DNA of 64,000 bases from Cephalotus follicularis. Lineage: Eukaryota; Streptophyta; Magnoliopsida; Oxalidales; Cephalotaceae. Shown in pieces: positions 47,101 through 60,400 of the stretch. Each line of letters opens with the position of its first letter. Within the stretch, counting starts at the first letter, position 1. Under the pieces are notes generated by a model. The model made no database searches, was not told where the DNA came from, and saw only the letters and a list, made by a program, of their open reading frames with translations. The DNA lies in the NCBI GenBank assembly GCA_001972305.1, contig BDDD01001464.1:7755-71754 (forward strand), in the 5' to 3' direction. Made by a program: the position numbers and the translations under genes.

Positions 47101-50100
47101 ATGGCCATTAGCATTGTTGCCATGAAACCAAAGCACACCACCACCACAAACAACAATGTCGCTAACCACCACACAGTCACGGACGAGAGCAGCACTGGAA
47201 GCAACTCGCCAAGCCCACCACCGTCTCCGCCACCGCCACCCCGTCACTCTAGCATCTCCCGTCGCCGTCTCCGTGTCCGTACAAAGCCACACTCCCAGTC
47301 TCGCCCTGAAAACCTCGCCGTCGGCTTTCTTTTCCGGCGGAACCTACGGTACCTGTTGGTTTTGCCTCTGTTGTACATCTCTGGGCTGCTCATTTGTGTG
47401 GGGCCCTTCTCGGGCCTCGTGGGCCTCTTTTCTCCCCCTGGGTCGGTTTACCGTAGCCACCAGATCTTTGAGAAGCTGTGGGATGATATCAGAGACGATA
47501 ACGCAACTGCAATTCAGGTTCGTTTTTTGGGTTCTTTTTCTTTTTGTGTTTGGGTTATAACTTACATGTAGTATATTTTTTTCACTCTTTGTTTGGTTGT
47601 TGAAGAAAAGAAAAAGGGGAGTGTAGAGAGAGAGAAGGAAAATGATTACACAATAATATGATCATGCATCAATTTGGTTTCTTTGATTATGCACAATATG
47701 CTATATTGTGTACTGTATTAAAATGAGATAAAATGTTGTTCATGCTGCAGTTGTCCTCTGTATGGAAACATAAAAGGAGGATTACTATTAAACCCCAGAA
47801 ACCTTGTCCTGATACAACTACTGGACAAAATTTTGGTTTGGACAAAGGTAGCATTATTTCTTCTTGAGGATTTCCTGTTTCCAATTTGCTAGTAAGATTC
47901 CCAATTGATCTTATTATAATTTAAAATTTGTTAGTAATAGCAATTATGGTAATTTTAAAGTCAATGCTTATTTCATGATGGAGTTCATAATTTGATACTA
48001 TGGTCAATTGAAAAGAAAAAAAAAAGGATTCTAGACTCCATTTTATTCTACCTTCTTTTTTTGTTTTGTCTTTTAGCATTCTTTAGTGACTATTTTGGTA
48101 TACAAATTCTACTTGTTTTTTGTGTACTAAATTTTAGTTGATTGGCAGAGGCATCTGGCCCTAGTGGTTACTTGATTGTTGAGGCTAATGGTGGTCTTAA
48201 CCAACAGCGTTCAGCGGTATGTTGTTATGCTTAATGTTAGTTCTTTTTAGATGTTTTGGGTTTCATTCAATTTCGTAGAAGTGTAGCAAAAGTGTCAAAT
48301 ATATGGACATTGTGGTACCTTAACATATGTTCTACATGTGAATATAATTCTTATTTTTAATGTTTGATTTTGTTTTATTTTTTTGTAGATCTGCAATGCA
48401 GTGGCTGTAGCTGGACTTTTGAATGCAATACTAGTCATCCCTCGCTTTGAATTTAACAATGTTTGGAGGGATCCAAGGTCAGAAGTTACGATATTGTCAT
48501 ATAGCTTGTATTATTTCAAATTTAATAGAAGGATTATTGGGGCAATCCTTCCAAGAGAGACCTTGTGACTCGGTTCTTTGGTTCATCGTAATCTGCCATA
48601 AGATATCTGATAGAAAGCAATCACCTTTTCAAGACTGATAGCTTGTCAAATCTACTGTGGAAGTTTAGCTAGGGGAAACTGCAGTATTTGCACTTGTATT
48701 TACTTTGGATGTTGTGGTTTATTAAAGAGACATTACGGGTTTGCATATTATCATTGTACTTGTATAATATTGGAGGATGGCCTTTTGTATGAGCTCTCTT
48801 GGGTATAGACTTTTGGAGCATGTGCCTTATTAGAATGATGGGTTAATACACAGTCTCAACATCTAAATTGCTCAGGCAGATGCATCAGGAATCCAGTATA
48901 CCTGCTCTAAAGAGTTTTTGTGAATTAGTCAATGTACCATGTTAACCTGGGTGTTTAATGAACTATATTCAGTTTATTATATATTCAGAAGTGCATATTG
49001 GAAAACCAGCCAAATGCGCTGGATGAAGAGAGAGCTCCTAATCCACGGCTTACTTATTATGATATTTTCTTTCAGAATGTATCTTCACGTCCATACTTGA
49101 CAAATATGGCTTACACTTCATCTGTTTTACAGTGAATTTGGAGATATATATGATGAGAATCATTTCATAACCACTCTTGAGGACTTTGTGAAAGTAGTTA
49201 GCGAACTACCTTTGGAATTGATGGAAAGATATGATTACAACGTTACCAATGTCCCAAACTTCCGTGTCCCAGCTTGGGCTCCTGCTAATTATTACTTGGG
49301 TGAAGTTTATCCTGTTTTGAAGAAAGAAGGGTATGTTCTAAAGCATTGTTTCTTGCCTTCATTAAATTTTGTTTTTGTCCTTGGCCACATGAGTGTTGGT
49401 CTGACTGCCATCACTAAGTATCACTTGACTTAGCAGACTTAACTTGAAGTCCATAATTTGTTGAACGATGATCATCGATCATTTTTGCTTCGGCTCTCTA
49501 TATATTCTAGCTATGATTGTTCACTTGTATTCTTTTTAGGTAATTCTTGATTGGTTATATGCTTAATGTAGGGTCATCCGCATAGCTCCCTTTGCTAATA
49601 GACTGGCAATGAGAGTCCCACCTCATATTCAATTCCTAAGATGCATAGCTAATTTTAAAGCATTGAAGTTCTCTTCTTCCATAGCAATGCTAGCCCAGAA
49701 TATAATTAATCGAATGATTGAGAAGAGCTCAAGGACTGATGGAAAGTACGTTTCTGTCCACCTTCGATTTGAGGAGGTAGTAACTCTTAATTCTTGTTGT
49801 CTTTTTAGATAGCGAATTGAATTATTTTATGTTTAAATGCTTATAATTTTTAAACTGAAAACTTATCACTTATGTACGCTTAGGACATGGTGGCGTTCTC
49901 ATGTTGCGTTTATGATAGGGGAGAGGCCGAAAAATCTGAAATGGATTCATTACGAAAGAAAGGGTGGAAGGGGAAATTCAAACGAAAGGATTATATCATT
50001 AAACCTGGTTTCAATCGAATCAATGGAAAATGTCCCCTAACTCCCTTGGAGGTACCTTACAAATTTAACTCTGTTGTTGCTTTTCAGTTTCTGGACAACA

Positions 50101-53100
50101 GATTGTGGTTTTTAGGCCTTAAATTAGTTATTGAATTCTCTTCTCCAGTTTCAGTCATGCTCTACATAAATGTTTTACATGATAAGACAAGGACATAAGC
50201 GCAGAGTGAGCCTCGGTTTATCATCTCATGTTTTGCACATGCCTATCTACTTGTCGGATGATAACTTTCTGTTGCATAATGTCTTTCCTGTCGCTATAGG
50301 TTGGGTTGATGCTGCGTGGTATGGGATTTGATAACAACACCTCAATTTATTTAGCCTCGGGGAAAATTTACCAGGCAGAAAAATATTTAGCTCCTCTACT
50401 AAAGATGTTTCCCCTTCTTTATACCAAGGAGTCTCTTACGACCCCAGATGAGCTTGCTCCTTTTGAGGTAACTACAATTAGTACCTCTCTCTTGTTGTGT
50501 TGTTAGAAGAGTCCCTTTGGTGAAGCAGTTTTGGTGAGTTGGCTAATCAACTAGTCTGCCAATAAATTCCTGATCAATATAATATGACCTGCTTGAATTT
50601 TTCTGTTTCTGAGCACTCATTTGATTGCTGATAATATGACTGAGCAACCGTTTCCAGTCAGACTGGCTAGTTTGGCTATGCTCTCCAAGTTATTTAAATG
50701 AATGATCTTAAAACATGTGGCGTAGTTGGCCCAGAATTTTATTGTACTGGCGCTATATAATCCCGGTTTCTGGATGATCCTACAAACTTCTACTGCCTCG
50801 TTTAAATACGTATTTGCTCCATTGCAGTGGTACTCTTCAAGGCTGGCTGCTTTGGACTACACAGTTTGCTTGTTCAGTGAGGTTTTTGTGACAACTCAGG
50901 GTGGAAACTTCCCACATTTTCTGATGGGTCACCGGAGATTCCTTTTTTATGGACATTCAAAGAGCATTAATCCAGATAAGCGAAAGCTTGTTCTTCTGCT
51001 GCAAGACATGGGTATCAGGTATTCTCTCTTTGCTTCTGCAGTATATTTCTTTTCAAACTTCACACCTGTGGTGTTTTTTAATTTTAGAAATATGTCCATG
51101 TATGATGATGTTTAAGAACTTTCACAGCTTGAGCCCAATGTAATCAGTGGATTGTGTTGAACCGATAGTGATCCATCCAATGTTCTGACTAACAATTCTC
51201 CTGCTTTGGACCTCAAGACTACAAAGCTGATTCCAGTGACTTACATGGCTCACAAATGGTGCATAGTATTAGACATTACATATAAAAACTTGCAATGAAC
51301 ACATAAATAACTGACTACCTTATTAATGTTGGAGTTGGCGTCTACTTCAACATGTTAGCTTTACGACTGTAACCCCTTCTTTCGGGATGTCGGGGGTCCC
51401 ACTACCTGGACAGCGAGGGGGCTCGGGGGCAGCGCCCTCGAAACAACACCAGGTTTTCTTAATCAGATGTATGGCCGATGTGTGTTAATTTAAATTAGCA
51501 GTTTGAGCCTGGCCCATGAATAGTTATGCTGATAGTAGGATTGCTAATATTGTCTATATATATTTATCTTGGATGAGGGTATACTCATTGTAAAGAGAGG
51601 TGTGAGGAGAGTGCAGGACGTAACCCTATTTTGGAGTGAACCTGAGTATCTTTGTGTGTTTCTTTTCGTTCTTGTTATTCTCTTGTGATTGTTTGCTTGA
51701 CAGGGAATGTGAGAACCTGAATTTACGTCACATTTCAAAAAATTCCATTGAGTGTATTGTATTGAACAGTGATTATAGGCCAATTATATATTGTGCAATG
51801 ACTGTGTACTGCATGTATCGAATGCTTACTGTATATCGTATACCAAATATATTGACTGCATGTTGAATGAATAATTACTGAGGTTGTTTGAGTGATTAAA
51901 ATTAGAGCTATAGTGATATTATGCTGAAATTGGCTTGAAATTGGTTTGAAGCTGAGTTTGAAGGGAATTTCAATTGAATTTCTTAAGATATTTAGTATAA
52001 AAAGCCCAAAGACTTTCATTTCTCTATTTATTTAGTTGCAACCAATTGAGAGAGAGGGAGAGAAGAGAAAATCAAAATTCTCTTCATTTTCAAGCTAGAA
52101 TCAAAAGGGGTTTTGGAGTTTGAAGTGTTGGAGTTAGATTTGTTGCTTAATCTTCAAGCTTTTTCAAGTATTCTTCAAAACTAAGGTAGGAGTTTTCTAT
52201 ATTCTTTGATTTCGTTCATTATAAATTGATTGAATATGTTCTGAATTGCATTTGTGACTCGTATGGAGTGTTTACATGTTACAAATAATGACTGAATGAG
52301 AATTGGAGAGTTGCAATTGGATTGAATGTCACTTTCTGCATTTTAAGAAAAGTCTTGATCTTATGAGTTTTTGTGAGTGATTTCATGGTTAGATATATTG
52401 ATCTTGGTGTTGTTTTAATGGTTCCTTCAAAGTTTCATTGCATTCGGAATATATATTCCATGAAATCTATCTATGAAATACAATGACAATCTATCTATAA
52501 AACAACAATGAAATACAAAGCATTCTATTCTCAAAGTTAAACTTTGAAGGAATCATTAAAGCAACACTTAGTAAGAAACTTTGAGAATAGAATGCTTTGT
52601 ACTGTATTGAAAGGTTTTAAAGTGTTCTTTCTCAATATTTTTGAGTATTAAATGTTTTGTATTGGAATGAGTCTAAGAAATGATTGCTTAACCTTTTTCG
52701 CCTATTTTCATTCAAGGTTATATGGTATATTGAATTAATAAAGGAATGACTAAATGATTGTATCTTCTGTTGATATTATTGATACACAACATATTTATTG
52801 TTTTAGTGAGCTATATAAATCGAATCGTCGAATGTATGATCGACTGAACGAATGATTGATGGATATCATATTGATCAACTATTTCTTTGAGTATTGAATG
52901 CTGGTATCGATATAAAGGTTTAAGGATATATGTACAATATGAGAAGGTTTCTTTGTAGCTTCTCTCTATTATTGGGATGTTGATTTTTATATATTGAATT
53001 GTAGTTTTTCTATTTTGATTGACCAGCTGAATAATGATTGTGGAATATTTCTGTTTATTTTATATCGCAGTAAGATCCCGATATTTCTAAGTTATCGGTG

Positions 53101-54203
53101 GTACCGCAGTGAGATCCCGATATTTCTGAGTTGGTAATGGTAATGGGTGGTATCGCAATGGAATCCCGATAATTTTTAGTTACTCATGGTAATCGGTGGT
53201 ATCACAGTCAGATACTAGTCGTATAGGATTATATTTTGTCTGTTAGCCTGTTTGTACAAATAGATTGATTTATGAGTACAATAAAAAATTGAATGATTGA
53301 ATTGTGAGGTTCACTTATATATAACACTACGCTGGCTGTTATATATAACTAATCAAAACTAACATTCACACCTGTACCTGCTATTACTGTTGCACTTCAT
53401 TACATATAGTTTTTTTCTATTAGCTATGAATCTGACCCATTCGGGGGCATACATTTTAGATGAACTAAAGAGTTAAGATAGCAGCTATTGAAAGCTCGTC
53501 AGGAGTGTGGGCTTTATAAAAGACCTCATATTATATTGTATTGTAGTCTTCGTATTGTAAAACAGTAGTTTGTATCGATTATTATTTTTGTTTGTTTTCG
53601 AGAGTAGCAGAAAGCGGTTTGCAATCGAAGAACAAAATATATGTGATATTGGCAGTGTGTATGAATGTACAGTTCCTGTTGTTGAGTAGTAGATAGATAA
53701 ACTTTAATGTTATTTTCGCATATTGATAGTAGAGTTATTGAGCATATTTAATGTTTTAAATGTATCCGATTTTTCCTGCGTTCAAGCAGACTAAACGATG
53801 GAAATAGATTGATCATCATTGTTGCGTTCCCAGTCTCGAGTGACCGAGGCTCGGGCCGTGACAGGTAGTGAGAGTCGAAAATGAAGTGCAAATCATGGGT
53901 TATTAAAAACTCTCTAGATTTTATCAAACCCAAATATAGTCCTCTTTCCTTTCAGTCACTCATATATTTATGTCTCATGAGTTTTGCAGCTGGAAAGCTT
54001 TCAAGGATCAGATGAGAGAGATGCTCATTGAAAGTGATCGCAAGGGCATGGTGATACCCAGAGTTAGAAAAATCAACAGAAAGACTTCTATCTACACATA
54101 CCCTTTGCCAGAATGCAGTTGTCTCCAGCAAACACATAACTCAACACTTACGTTGGCCAATGATTCACACATTGTCGATTCTCAGCTTTACTCTACAAAA
54201 TAA
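47101..54203 (+). CDS. O-fucosyltransferase-family protein, 10 exons
   Basis: Exons 47101-47517, 47751-47847, 48149-48216, 48389-48477, 49133-49330, 49572-49776, 49884-50051, 50300-50467, 50828-51018 and 53990-54203 join in frame to 604 residues with GT-AG introns. It is a type II Golgi protein by layout: a basic, Ser/Pro-rich cytosolic tail, then a membrane segment at about residues 84-107 ([20 protein letters not shown]). Plant O-FucT blocks follow: [89 protein letters not shown] and [15 protein letters not shown]. The family transfers fucose from GDP-fucose (or related sugars) to proteins or wall glycans; this member's acceptor is unknown. M8 is an alternative start. Intron 9 (2,971 bp) is mostly LTR sequence, yet coding and splice sites are intact. 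Confidence 0.93.
51327..51702 (+). repeat. Copia-like LTR fragment in O-FucT intron 9
   Basis: TGTTGGAGTTGGCG at the left, a GC-rich block (GGGGGCTCGGGGGCAGCGCC), then TATACTCATTGTAAAGAGAG and a U5-like end TGTGATTGTTTGCTTGACA. Composition and order are like a plant Copia LTR. No duplication was found; the right side abuts the next LTR. Confidence 0.4.
52407..52598. repeat. Compound inverted repeat inside the Gypsy LTR
   Basis: 52407-52435 is inverted at 52539-52567 (29 bp, two mismatches). 52517-52538 is inverted perfectly at 52577-52598 (22 bp). The second pair overlaps the loop of the first, so two alternative foldbacks share the segment. Confidence 0.85.
53063..53221 (+). repeat. Tandem repeat, 3.5 units of 39-49 bp
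   Basis: Units start TATCGCAGTAAGATCCCGAT (53063), TACCGCAGTGAGATCCCGAT (53102), TATCGCAATGGAATCCCGAT (53151) and TATCACAGTCAGATAC (53200). Each ends with a GGTGG block. Confidence 0.85.
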
Positions 54204-55355
54204 CAAACAAATTTCATGCTTCAGTCATTAATCAAATATTTCTAAAACATTTCTTCAACTTTGCCCATTTGCTGGTATGGTTTCCTCTCACTGCAGTCAA
54301 TTGCTATGGAACCTAATGGGCAAAATTGGATAGCCATTATAGTTATATGGGTGAGATGCTGATTTTTGATTATGTAAGGATTTTCTCATTTTCATCCATC
54401 GTAGTGTTTTTACCAGCTGCATGCATGGTGGTTTTTGAGGTCTTCTCTCTGGCGGTTGAAGTTCTGCCATTATCAGTTTTGAAATACCAGTTGGGTGCAT
54501 TTGATGCTGACATTGGTTTGCAAAGGGTACATATTGGAGATTGACAAAAGTTGACATAATCAGGCGAGAAATGTCTGCAAACCTTATATTTGACATTGGC
54601 AGCTTTCCATTTTTTTCTCTTGTATTTTTATAGCATTGTTGATAGAGTGGATCTGCCCTGAAATGGGTTTCTGCTGTGAAATTCATATTTATCAGATCTG
54701 TTTGGCAAAAAAAAAAAAAAAAGTGTTGTATGCAAATCATTCATTCCAATTTACGAAAGAGGTGTGGCAGTGTTGCTGATAGGAAGATGAATATCGTTTT
54801 GGAAGAAGTCTCAACGTGTGACAAAGAAATTTATGCTCGGGAAAAATGTTTTTCTTCAATTTTTACTACTACGGTTGTGTTATCATGGATATCAATTTTA
54901 CTTTTATTGAAATGAATTGTTTAAAAATAAAAAATAAAAACTGTTGAAGTGGACAGAACTCACACTTATATTTTATGAATAAGTTATGAATACAAATATC
55001 AATGATACTGTGTATAACTACTACAGTCTGTCAATACTTGCAATCATGTCAAAAGTCACTGGTCATTTTGGAGAAGAAAGTGTGTCGGTGGCAAATTTCA
55101 TTTCTTATATTAGAAAGATCTAATGTTTTAAAAACATGATGTTTGATAAAAGTGGTAATAAGAATTTGTTGTCTCATTTCTTTATGAACCTACTTGTTAA
55201 CACAAAGATGTGCGGATATATAACACAATTTATTTTTACTTGGTAATAACATATGGCACAAAATTTAAGCTCTCTGTTTTAATACTCTGCCACACTTGGC
55301 ATTTGTGCTAATTATTGGTCCACAATTTATGAACTCCTACCTGTCATGGGTAACC
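54204..55355. other. Intergenic, O-FucT to PPR
   Basis: No gene. An A-run lies near 54707-54722. The first part is presumably the O-FucT 3' UTR and the last part the PPR promoter and leader. Confidence 0.4.
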
Positions 55356-57428
55356 ATGGAGTTGAAGCTTATTGGAGTAGCTTTACGCCATTGTGGTCGA
55401 ATCCAAGCTTTCAATCACGGAAAATCAATTCACTCTCACTTGATCAGATGTGGGTTGTCTCATGATGTGTTTGTTGCCAACAATTTGATTTCCATGTACA
55501 TAGACTTAACATTTTATACTGATGCACAGAAAATGTTCGATGAAATGTCTGAGAGAAATGTTGTTACATGGACTAGTATGGTCTCTGCATATAACAGTAA
55601 TGGAAGACCTGATAAAGCTATTGAACTGTATACCAAAATGTTGGAGTCCGACTCAGAGAAACCCAATGGGTTCATGTATTCTGCGGTTTTGAAAGCGTGT
55701 GGTCTTATGGGTGATATTGAACTGGGGAAAGTTATACATAAGGTGATTAGTAGGGATAAATTAGATCATGACGTTGTTTTAATGAATACCCTTATGGACA
55801 TGTATGTTAAATGTGGCAATTTGAGCGATGCCCTGATAGTTTTTGACGGGATTTTGTGTCCAAATTTGATTTCATGGAACACGATCATATCAGGGTATTG
55901 CAAGGAAGGCTTAATGGAGGAGGCGGTGAATTTGTTCAATCAAATGGTGGATCGAAATGCAGTCTCGTGGAATAGCATTATTGCTGGTTTTACAGATATT
56001 GGAAGTTTGAATGCGCTGAAATTTGTGCGTATGATGCACCAAGAAGGCCATAAGCTTGACAAGTTTACATTTCCATGTGCTCTTAAAACCTGCGGTTATC
56101 ATGGTTTGTTAGCTAAGGGGAAACAGATTCACTGTTATGTACTTAAGTCGGGTTTTAAGTCTAGTTGTTTCACCGTGTCTGCGCTGGTTGATATGTATTC
56201 GAATTGCAGTGTATTAGATGAAGCAATAAAGCTATTTGATGAATATTCAAGCTGCAACCCTTCTGTTCGTGATAACTTGGCACTTTGGAATTCGATGCTC
56301 TCTGGGTGCGTTATCAATGAACACAATAGAGCAGCTGTCAGTCTGCTTTCACATATTCATCACTCTGGTGCAGGGATCGATTGTTACACTTTGAGTAGTG
56401 CTCTGAAGGTCTGCATCAGCTTAATCAACTTGAGACTTGGGCTTCAAGTGCATGGTTTGGTTGTCAGCAGTGGGCATGAGTTAGATTTTGTTGTCGGAAG
56501 CGTTCTAATTGATCTCTATGCAACATTTGGCAACATTGAGGATGCGATAGGACTGTTTCGCAGGCTGCCCAACAAAGATATTGTTGCTTGGTCTGGATTA
56601 ATCATGGGGTGTGCTAAAATGGGATTAAACTCCTTAGTGTTTTCCATATTCAGAGACATGGTTAGTTCAGATCTTGAAGTAGATCAATTTGTTATTTCAT
56701 GTGTTCTGAAAGTTTGCTCGAGTTTAGCATCTCTTGAAAGTGGCAAACAGATTCATGCTTTCTGTATTAAGAGTGGATACGAATCAGAAGGGGTTACGGT
56801 AACAGCTCTTGTTGATGTGTATTCTAAATGTGGTGAAATCGAGGATGGTTTAGTTTTGTTCAATTGTACACCAGAAAGAGACGTAGTGAGTTGGACTGGG
56901 ATCATTGTGGGATGTGGACAGAATGGAAGAGCAAAGGAAGCGATTCAATATTTCCATGAGATGATTCTGTTAGAGTTAAAGCCAAATGAAGTCACCTTTC
57001 TAGGTGTTCTCTCTGCCTGTAGACATGCTGGTTTGGTTGAAGAGGCATGGACCATATTTAAGTCTATGATATATGAGTATGGACTGGAACCTTATTTAGA
57101 GCACTATTATTGCATGGTTGATCTGCTTGGTCAAGCTGGATGTTTCAAAGAAGCTGAAGAATTGATTGCCGGCATGCCGGTTAAACCTGATAAAACCATA
57201 TGGGGTTCCTTGCTTGGGTCATGTGGAACTCACAATAATATTGAATTGGTCAATTCTATTGCCAAACATCTTCTTACAACCTCACCTGATGACCCTTCAA
57301 TTTATGTGATGCTTTCAAATGTATATGCAACTTTGGGAATGTGGGTTCATTTAAGCAAAGTGAGGAAGGCTGGTAAGCAGTTGGGCAGGAAAGAAGCTGG
57401 GAAGAGCTGGATTGAGATTTCAAGTTAA
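55356..57428 (+). CDS. PLS-class pentatricopeptide repeat protein, E type
   Basis: A single intronless frame of 690 residues, using the start MELKLIGVALRHCGRIQAFN. An in-frame ATG 20 codons upstream (55296) is possible, but its extra residues do not look like the family. The body is a chain of about 35-residue P, L and S motifs (AQKMFDEMSERNVVTWTSMV, GKQIHCYVLKSGF, ALVDMYSNC, GKQIHAFCIKSGYESEGVTV), ending with an E-type domain (VKPDKTIWGSLLGSCGTHNN ... NVYATLGMW ... GKSWIEISS). There is no DYW domain. PLS/E proteins bind organelle RNA one repeat per base and usually specify C-to-U editing, recruiting a DYW partner. Length and sequence resemble the Arabidopsis At4g08210-type protein as I recall it. 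The RNA target and organelle are not predicted here. Confidence 0.93.
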   Translation: MELKLIGVALRHCGRIQAFNHGKSIHSHLIRCGLSHDVFVANNLISMYIDLTFYTDAQKMFDEMSERNVVTWTSMVSAYNSNGRPDKAIELYTKMLESDSEKPNGFMYSAVLKACGLMGDIELGKVIHKVISRDKLDHDVVLMNTLMDMYVKCGNLSDALIVFDGILCPNLISWNTIISGYCKEGLMEEAVNLFNQMVDRNAVSWNSIIAGFTDIGSLNALKFVRMMHQEGHKLDKFTFPCALKTCGYHGLLAKGKQIHCYVLKSGFKSSCFTVSALVDMYSNCSVLDEAIKLFDEYSSCNPSVRDNLALWNSMLSGCVINEHNRAAVSLLSHIHHSGAGIDCYTLSSALKVCISLINLRLGLQVHGLVVSSGHELDFVVGSVLIDLYATFGNIEDAIGLFRRLPNKDIVAWSGLIMGCAKMGLNSLVFSIFRDMVSSDLEVDQFVISCVLKVCSSLASLESGKQIHAFCIKSGYESEGVTVTALVDVYSKCGEIEDGLVLFNCTPERDVVSWTGIIVGCGQNGRAKEAIQYFHEMILLELKPNEVTFLGVLSACRHAGLVEEAWTIFKSMIYEYGLEPYLEHYYCMVDLLGQAGCFKEAEELIAGMPVKPDKTIWGSLLGSCGTHNNIELVNSIAKHLLTTSPDDPSIYVMLSNVYATLGMWVHLSKVRKAGKQLGRKEAGKSWIEISS

Positions 57429-60400
57429 GAATTTCTGCTGAATTGCATTGCGTGCATCTATGTTTCGATCCGTCTATAAAGCAGCATGCTGTGCACGTCT
57501 TCCTGAGCTACTTTGAATACCTTGAGAGGTAAACATTCTGATCGAGCTGATAATAACAGGGAGATGAAGAAATATCACAAAGTCTATGATAGTAGGAAGG
57601 ATCTTGATACGGTGCTATCACTCAATAGACAACAGTCAATACTGTCAAAGTTTGGGAATATCAGATATGTTGTAGCAATCATGGAGAGATATTTTCCACT
57701 GAGGTAATGTTTCTTTATATGCAAATAACCATTCCGAGTGTTGGCAAAAATCAGAGCATAGTTTAATGCGTAATTTGTATTTACATTTCATGATTAGATA
57801 GGAAGGAGGATGCCTGAAAGAGCATGCGCAAGCAAAGGAGCAAAAGCCCTCTCAGAAGCAGCTAGAGGTATGGGCTTTCCCCAATTTTGTGAGTGAAATT
57901 GTAATGCTCATAAATATACACTTATGATTATTTAACTAACTTCTTTTTTTAATTGTATTAAGCCTTAGTAAATGTACAATGTTATCAATGGTAACGTGGC
58001 AAAAGAAAAGAGAACTAATCCAAGCTTAGTCGAGTGACCATAAGGCACCCTTACTGGGCTGTTGTGATTTGGCAGGAAATATTACCTATATACCCACCTG
58101 ATTTCCATGCTACCATTTGCCGTGGATTATGATGTTATGATTTGGCCTCTCTTCTTTAGTAGCATACTGGTATGTAAAACGCATCTTTCAAATACTCAAA
58201 GTGAGTAATATCATTTATACCAAACCGGTTTTGGAAAGGTCATAATATCGAGACTTGTTTTTACGAACAACGTGGTGGAATGAAACATCACGTGCTTTAT
58301 CATGTATCACACCCAACATGTAATTTATTATGAAATAACACATCTTAAAACTTGTCCTTTGGGTTGTGCACAATTTGGGTAAACCCAAATTATATAATTC
58401 GAACCAAATAGAACTATATTTTGGTTCAGGCATTTCGGGTTCATTTCTAATTCGAGTTTGGTTATCTGGGTCTTCTTGACTCTGGGTGAGATTTTGGGGA
58501 CGAGTACCCGAATACACACACACACTTTTTTTTTGCCGGAACATAAATGACTTTAGTTTTTTTTAATGGATGTAATTAACTATCTCTTTCTCTGATTGGA
58601 AACATAATTGTACAAAAATCTCAGCAACTGAGGATTTTGTGAGCTTTTATAATTTCTATAGTTCCCTTAGACTCGCAATTACAAAAAAAAAAAAATATTT
58701 GTGCTCCATTTATTTCCTTATTGTATTGTAAAGCACATTATTAAATTGGTTCAACAAATCTCCAAAAATATCAGATGTTATTTGATTGGCAATCTTGTGA
58801 ACTCTTTTTAATATTATGTATTACAAAGCTTGGTATTACCATAACATTTTCTTTGTATATGATTGCTCTCAATATCTCTAACAAAAAGGAGATGTGGAAG
58901 TGTTGTTGAATCAAACGTAGACTATTAAAGGGATTTGGATTTAGTTACAATAAAGAAAAAAAAAAAAGAGGATGTGTAAATAAAACAAGAATATCTGAAT
59001 TTTATTCGGATTTAGGTATTATTTGACGCTAATTGTATTTGGATCGAGTAAACTACCTGAAAAAAATCAAACGTAATCTGAATTGCTTATACTCGATTGT
59101 AAAACCCTTCTTGTCCTCATGGACAAACAAAGATTAGGACCTAACGAATAATTTAGACAAACAATTTGGATTAACTTATAGAAGGTGTTATTTTCTTCTT
59201 CTCTTTAATGTTAATATCCCAATCTCATATAGGAACAAAGTGTTCTTTTCCTATTCTCATCTTCTTATATATACAGGGACTCAAAAACATGCACGAAAAT
59301 TTATAATTCAGAATTAGCATTAAAAATAACAATAATAAATAATTTGAAACTAATATTAACATTTTTAATTAAATCAGAGAAGCTCTATATGTAAGTTTAT
59401 ACTAGATAATGAAGATGAGTATACGAAAATGTTTATCAACTAATTTTTAGAGTTCCACACCCAAAATAACATGTCAAGTATCATCAACTGTGGGACCTTG
59501 ATAATTGCCAAGACAAGAGTGCCTTTATATATAGGATGAAAGTAGGAAAAGGGCTTTTAATTTGTTCTTGTCGACGCGTGATTGAAAAATCATTATGTTA
59601 ACGTCGTTAATACGTGTAAATTGACGTGACGTCCATTTGATCCGTAAGGTAAACATCACTTCATCACAACATCAACATTGTTAATACTTTAAAAGGTAAA
59701 TTGAGCTACTCAATTTTAGTGTTCGATTGATACAATTTAAATAATTATTTTTAAATCGATCTATGTTTTAGTTTAAGTTCGAATAAATATTTTTTTTTGT
59801 AAAAATTTATGATCTAAATTGATATTTTTACCTTATATTTTCATTTTTTTAGACACATTTTTTGTACCATTGCTTCACATGAAAATGTAAGTCTCCTAAG
59901 TTTATACTCTGCACAATTTAAGAAGCATATTGCGTGGAGTTACAATTATTTGCTGACTGTAAGTCTTAGCGGCCAAATCAGAAGCTGCCCTTGGGAGCAC
60001 GTAATGCAAAAAATCATCTGCTGCTCATGAATTCTATCCAGTCCTCCCTTAGAATGCTTGTTACTCCTTTGTCTCAAAGTATGAAGTTGCTTTTAACAAA
60101 AGAGATAAGATTGTCCTGAAAGTTGAACCGTGGTCCTCGCATTTGACGCGTATGATTCACAACAGGAACTTATGTGATGTGACTTTCGTTAATGTTTGCT
60201 GTCAGCAATGATGTCAATTCGTATTAACAAATCAAATTTATATCGTGTTTAACTCGAAATGATTCGAATATGATTCAAATCCAAATGAAGTTAAACGAAT
60301 TGACTACGATATAATCCGATCGAACTCATTTAGATTAATACATTTAAGTTAATATCGGGTTTAATTCATGCTCATATATCGTATCCCAAAATGCCATTCC

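Larger units (their letters stand above)
51708..53863 (+). mobile_element. Long Gypsy-type solo LTR (about 2.16 kb) in O-FucT intron 9
   Basis: Starts TGTGAGAACCTGAATTTACG and ends GAGGCTCGGGCCGTGACA, the terminal pattern of long chromovirus-type (Del/Tekay-like) LTRs. A TATA box (AGTATAAAAAGCCC) lies near 51993 and a GA-rich leader follows. Flanking pentamers GGGAA and GGTAG agree at only 3 of 5 positions, so the duplication is weak evidence. No internal coding domain is attached. Confidence 0.55.

Noticed and set aside
47518..47571. Extension of the O-FucT first ORF past 47517
   Set aside because: A good GT donor at 47518 and in-frame joining to exon 2 show that this is intron.
55296..55355. 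Upstream ATG of the PPR gene
   Set aside because: The extra 20 residues do not resemble the family; the next Met aligns with related proteins as I recall them.
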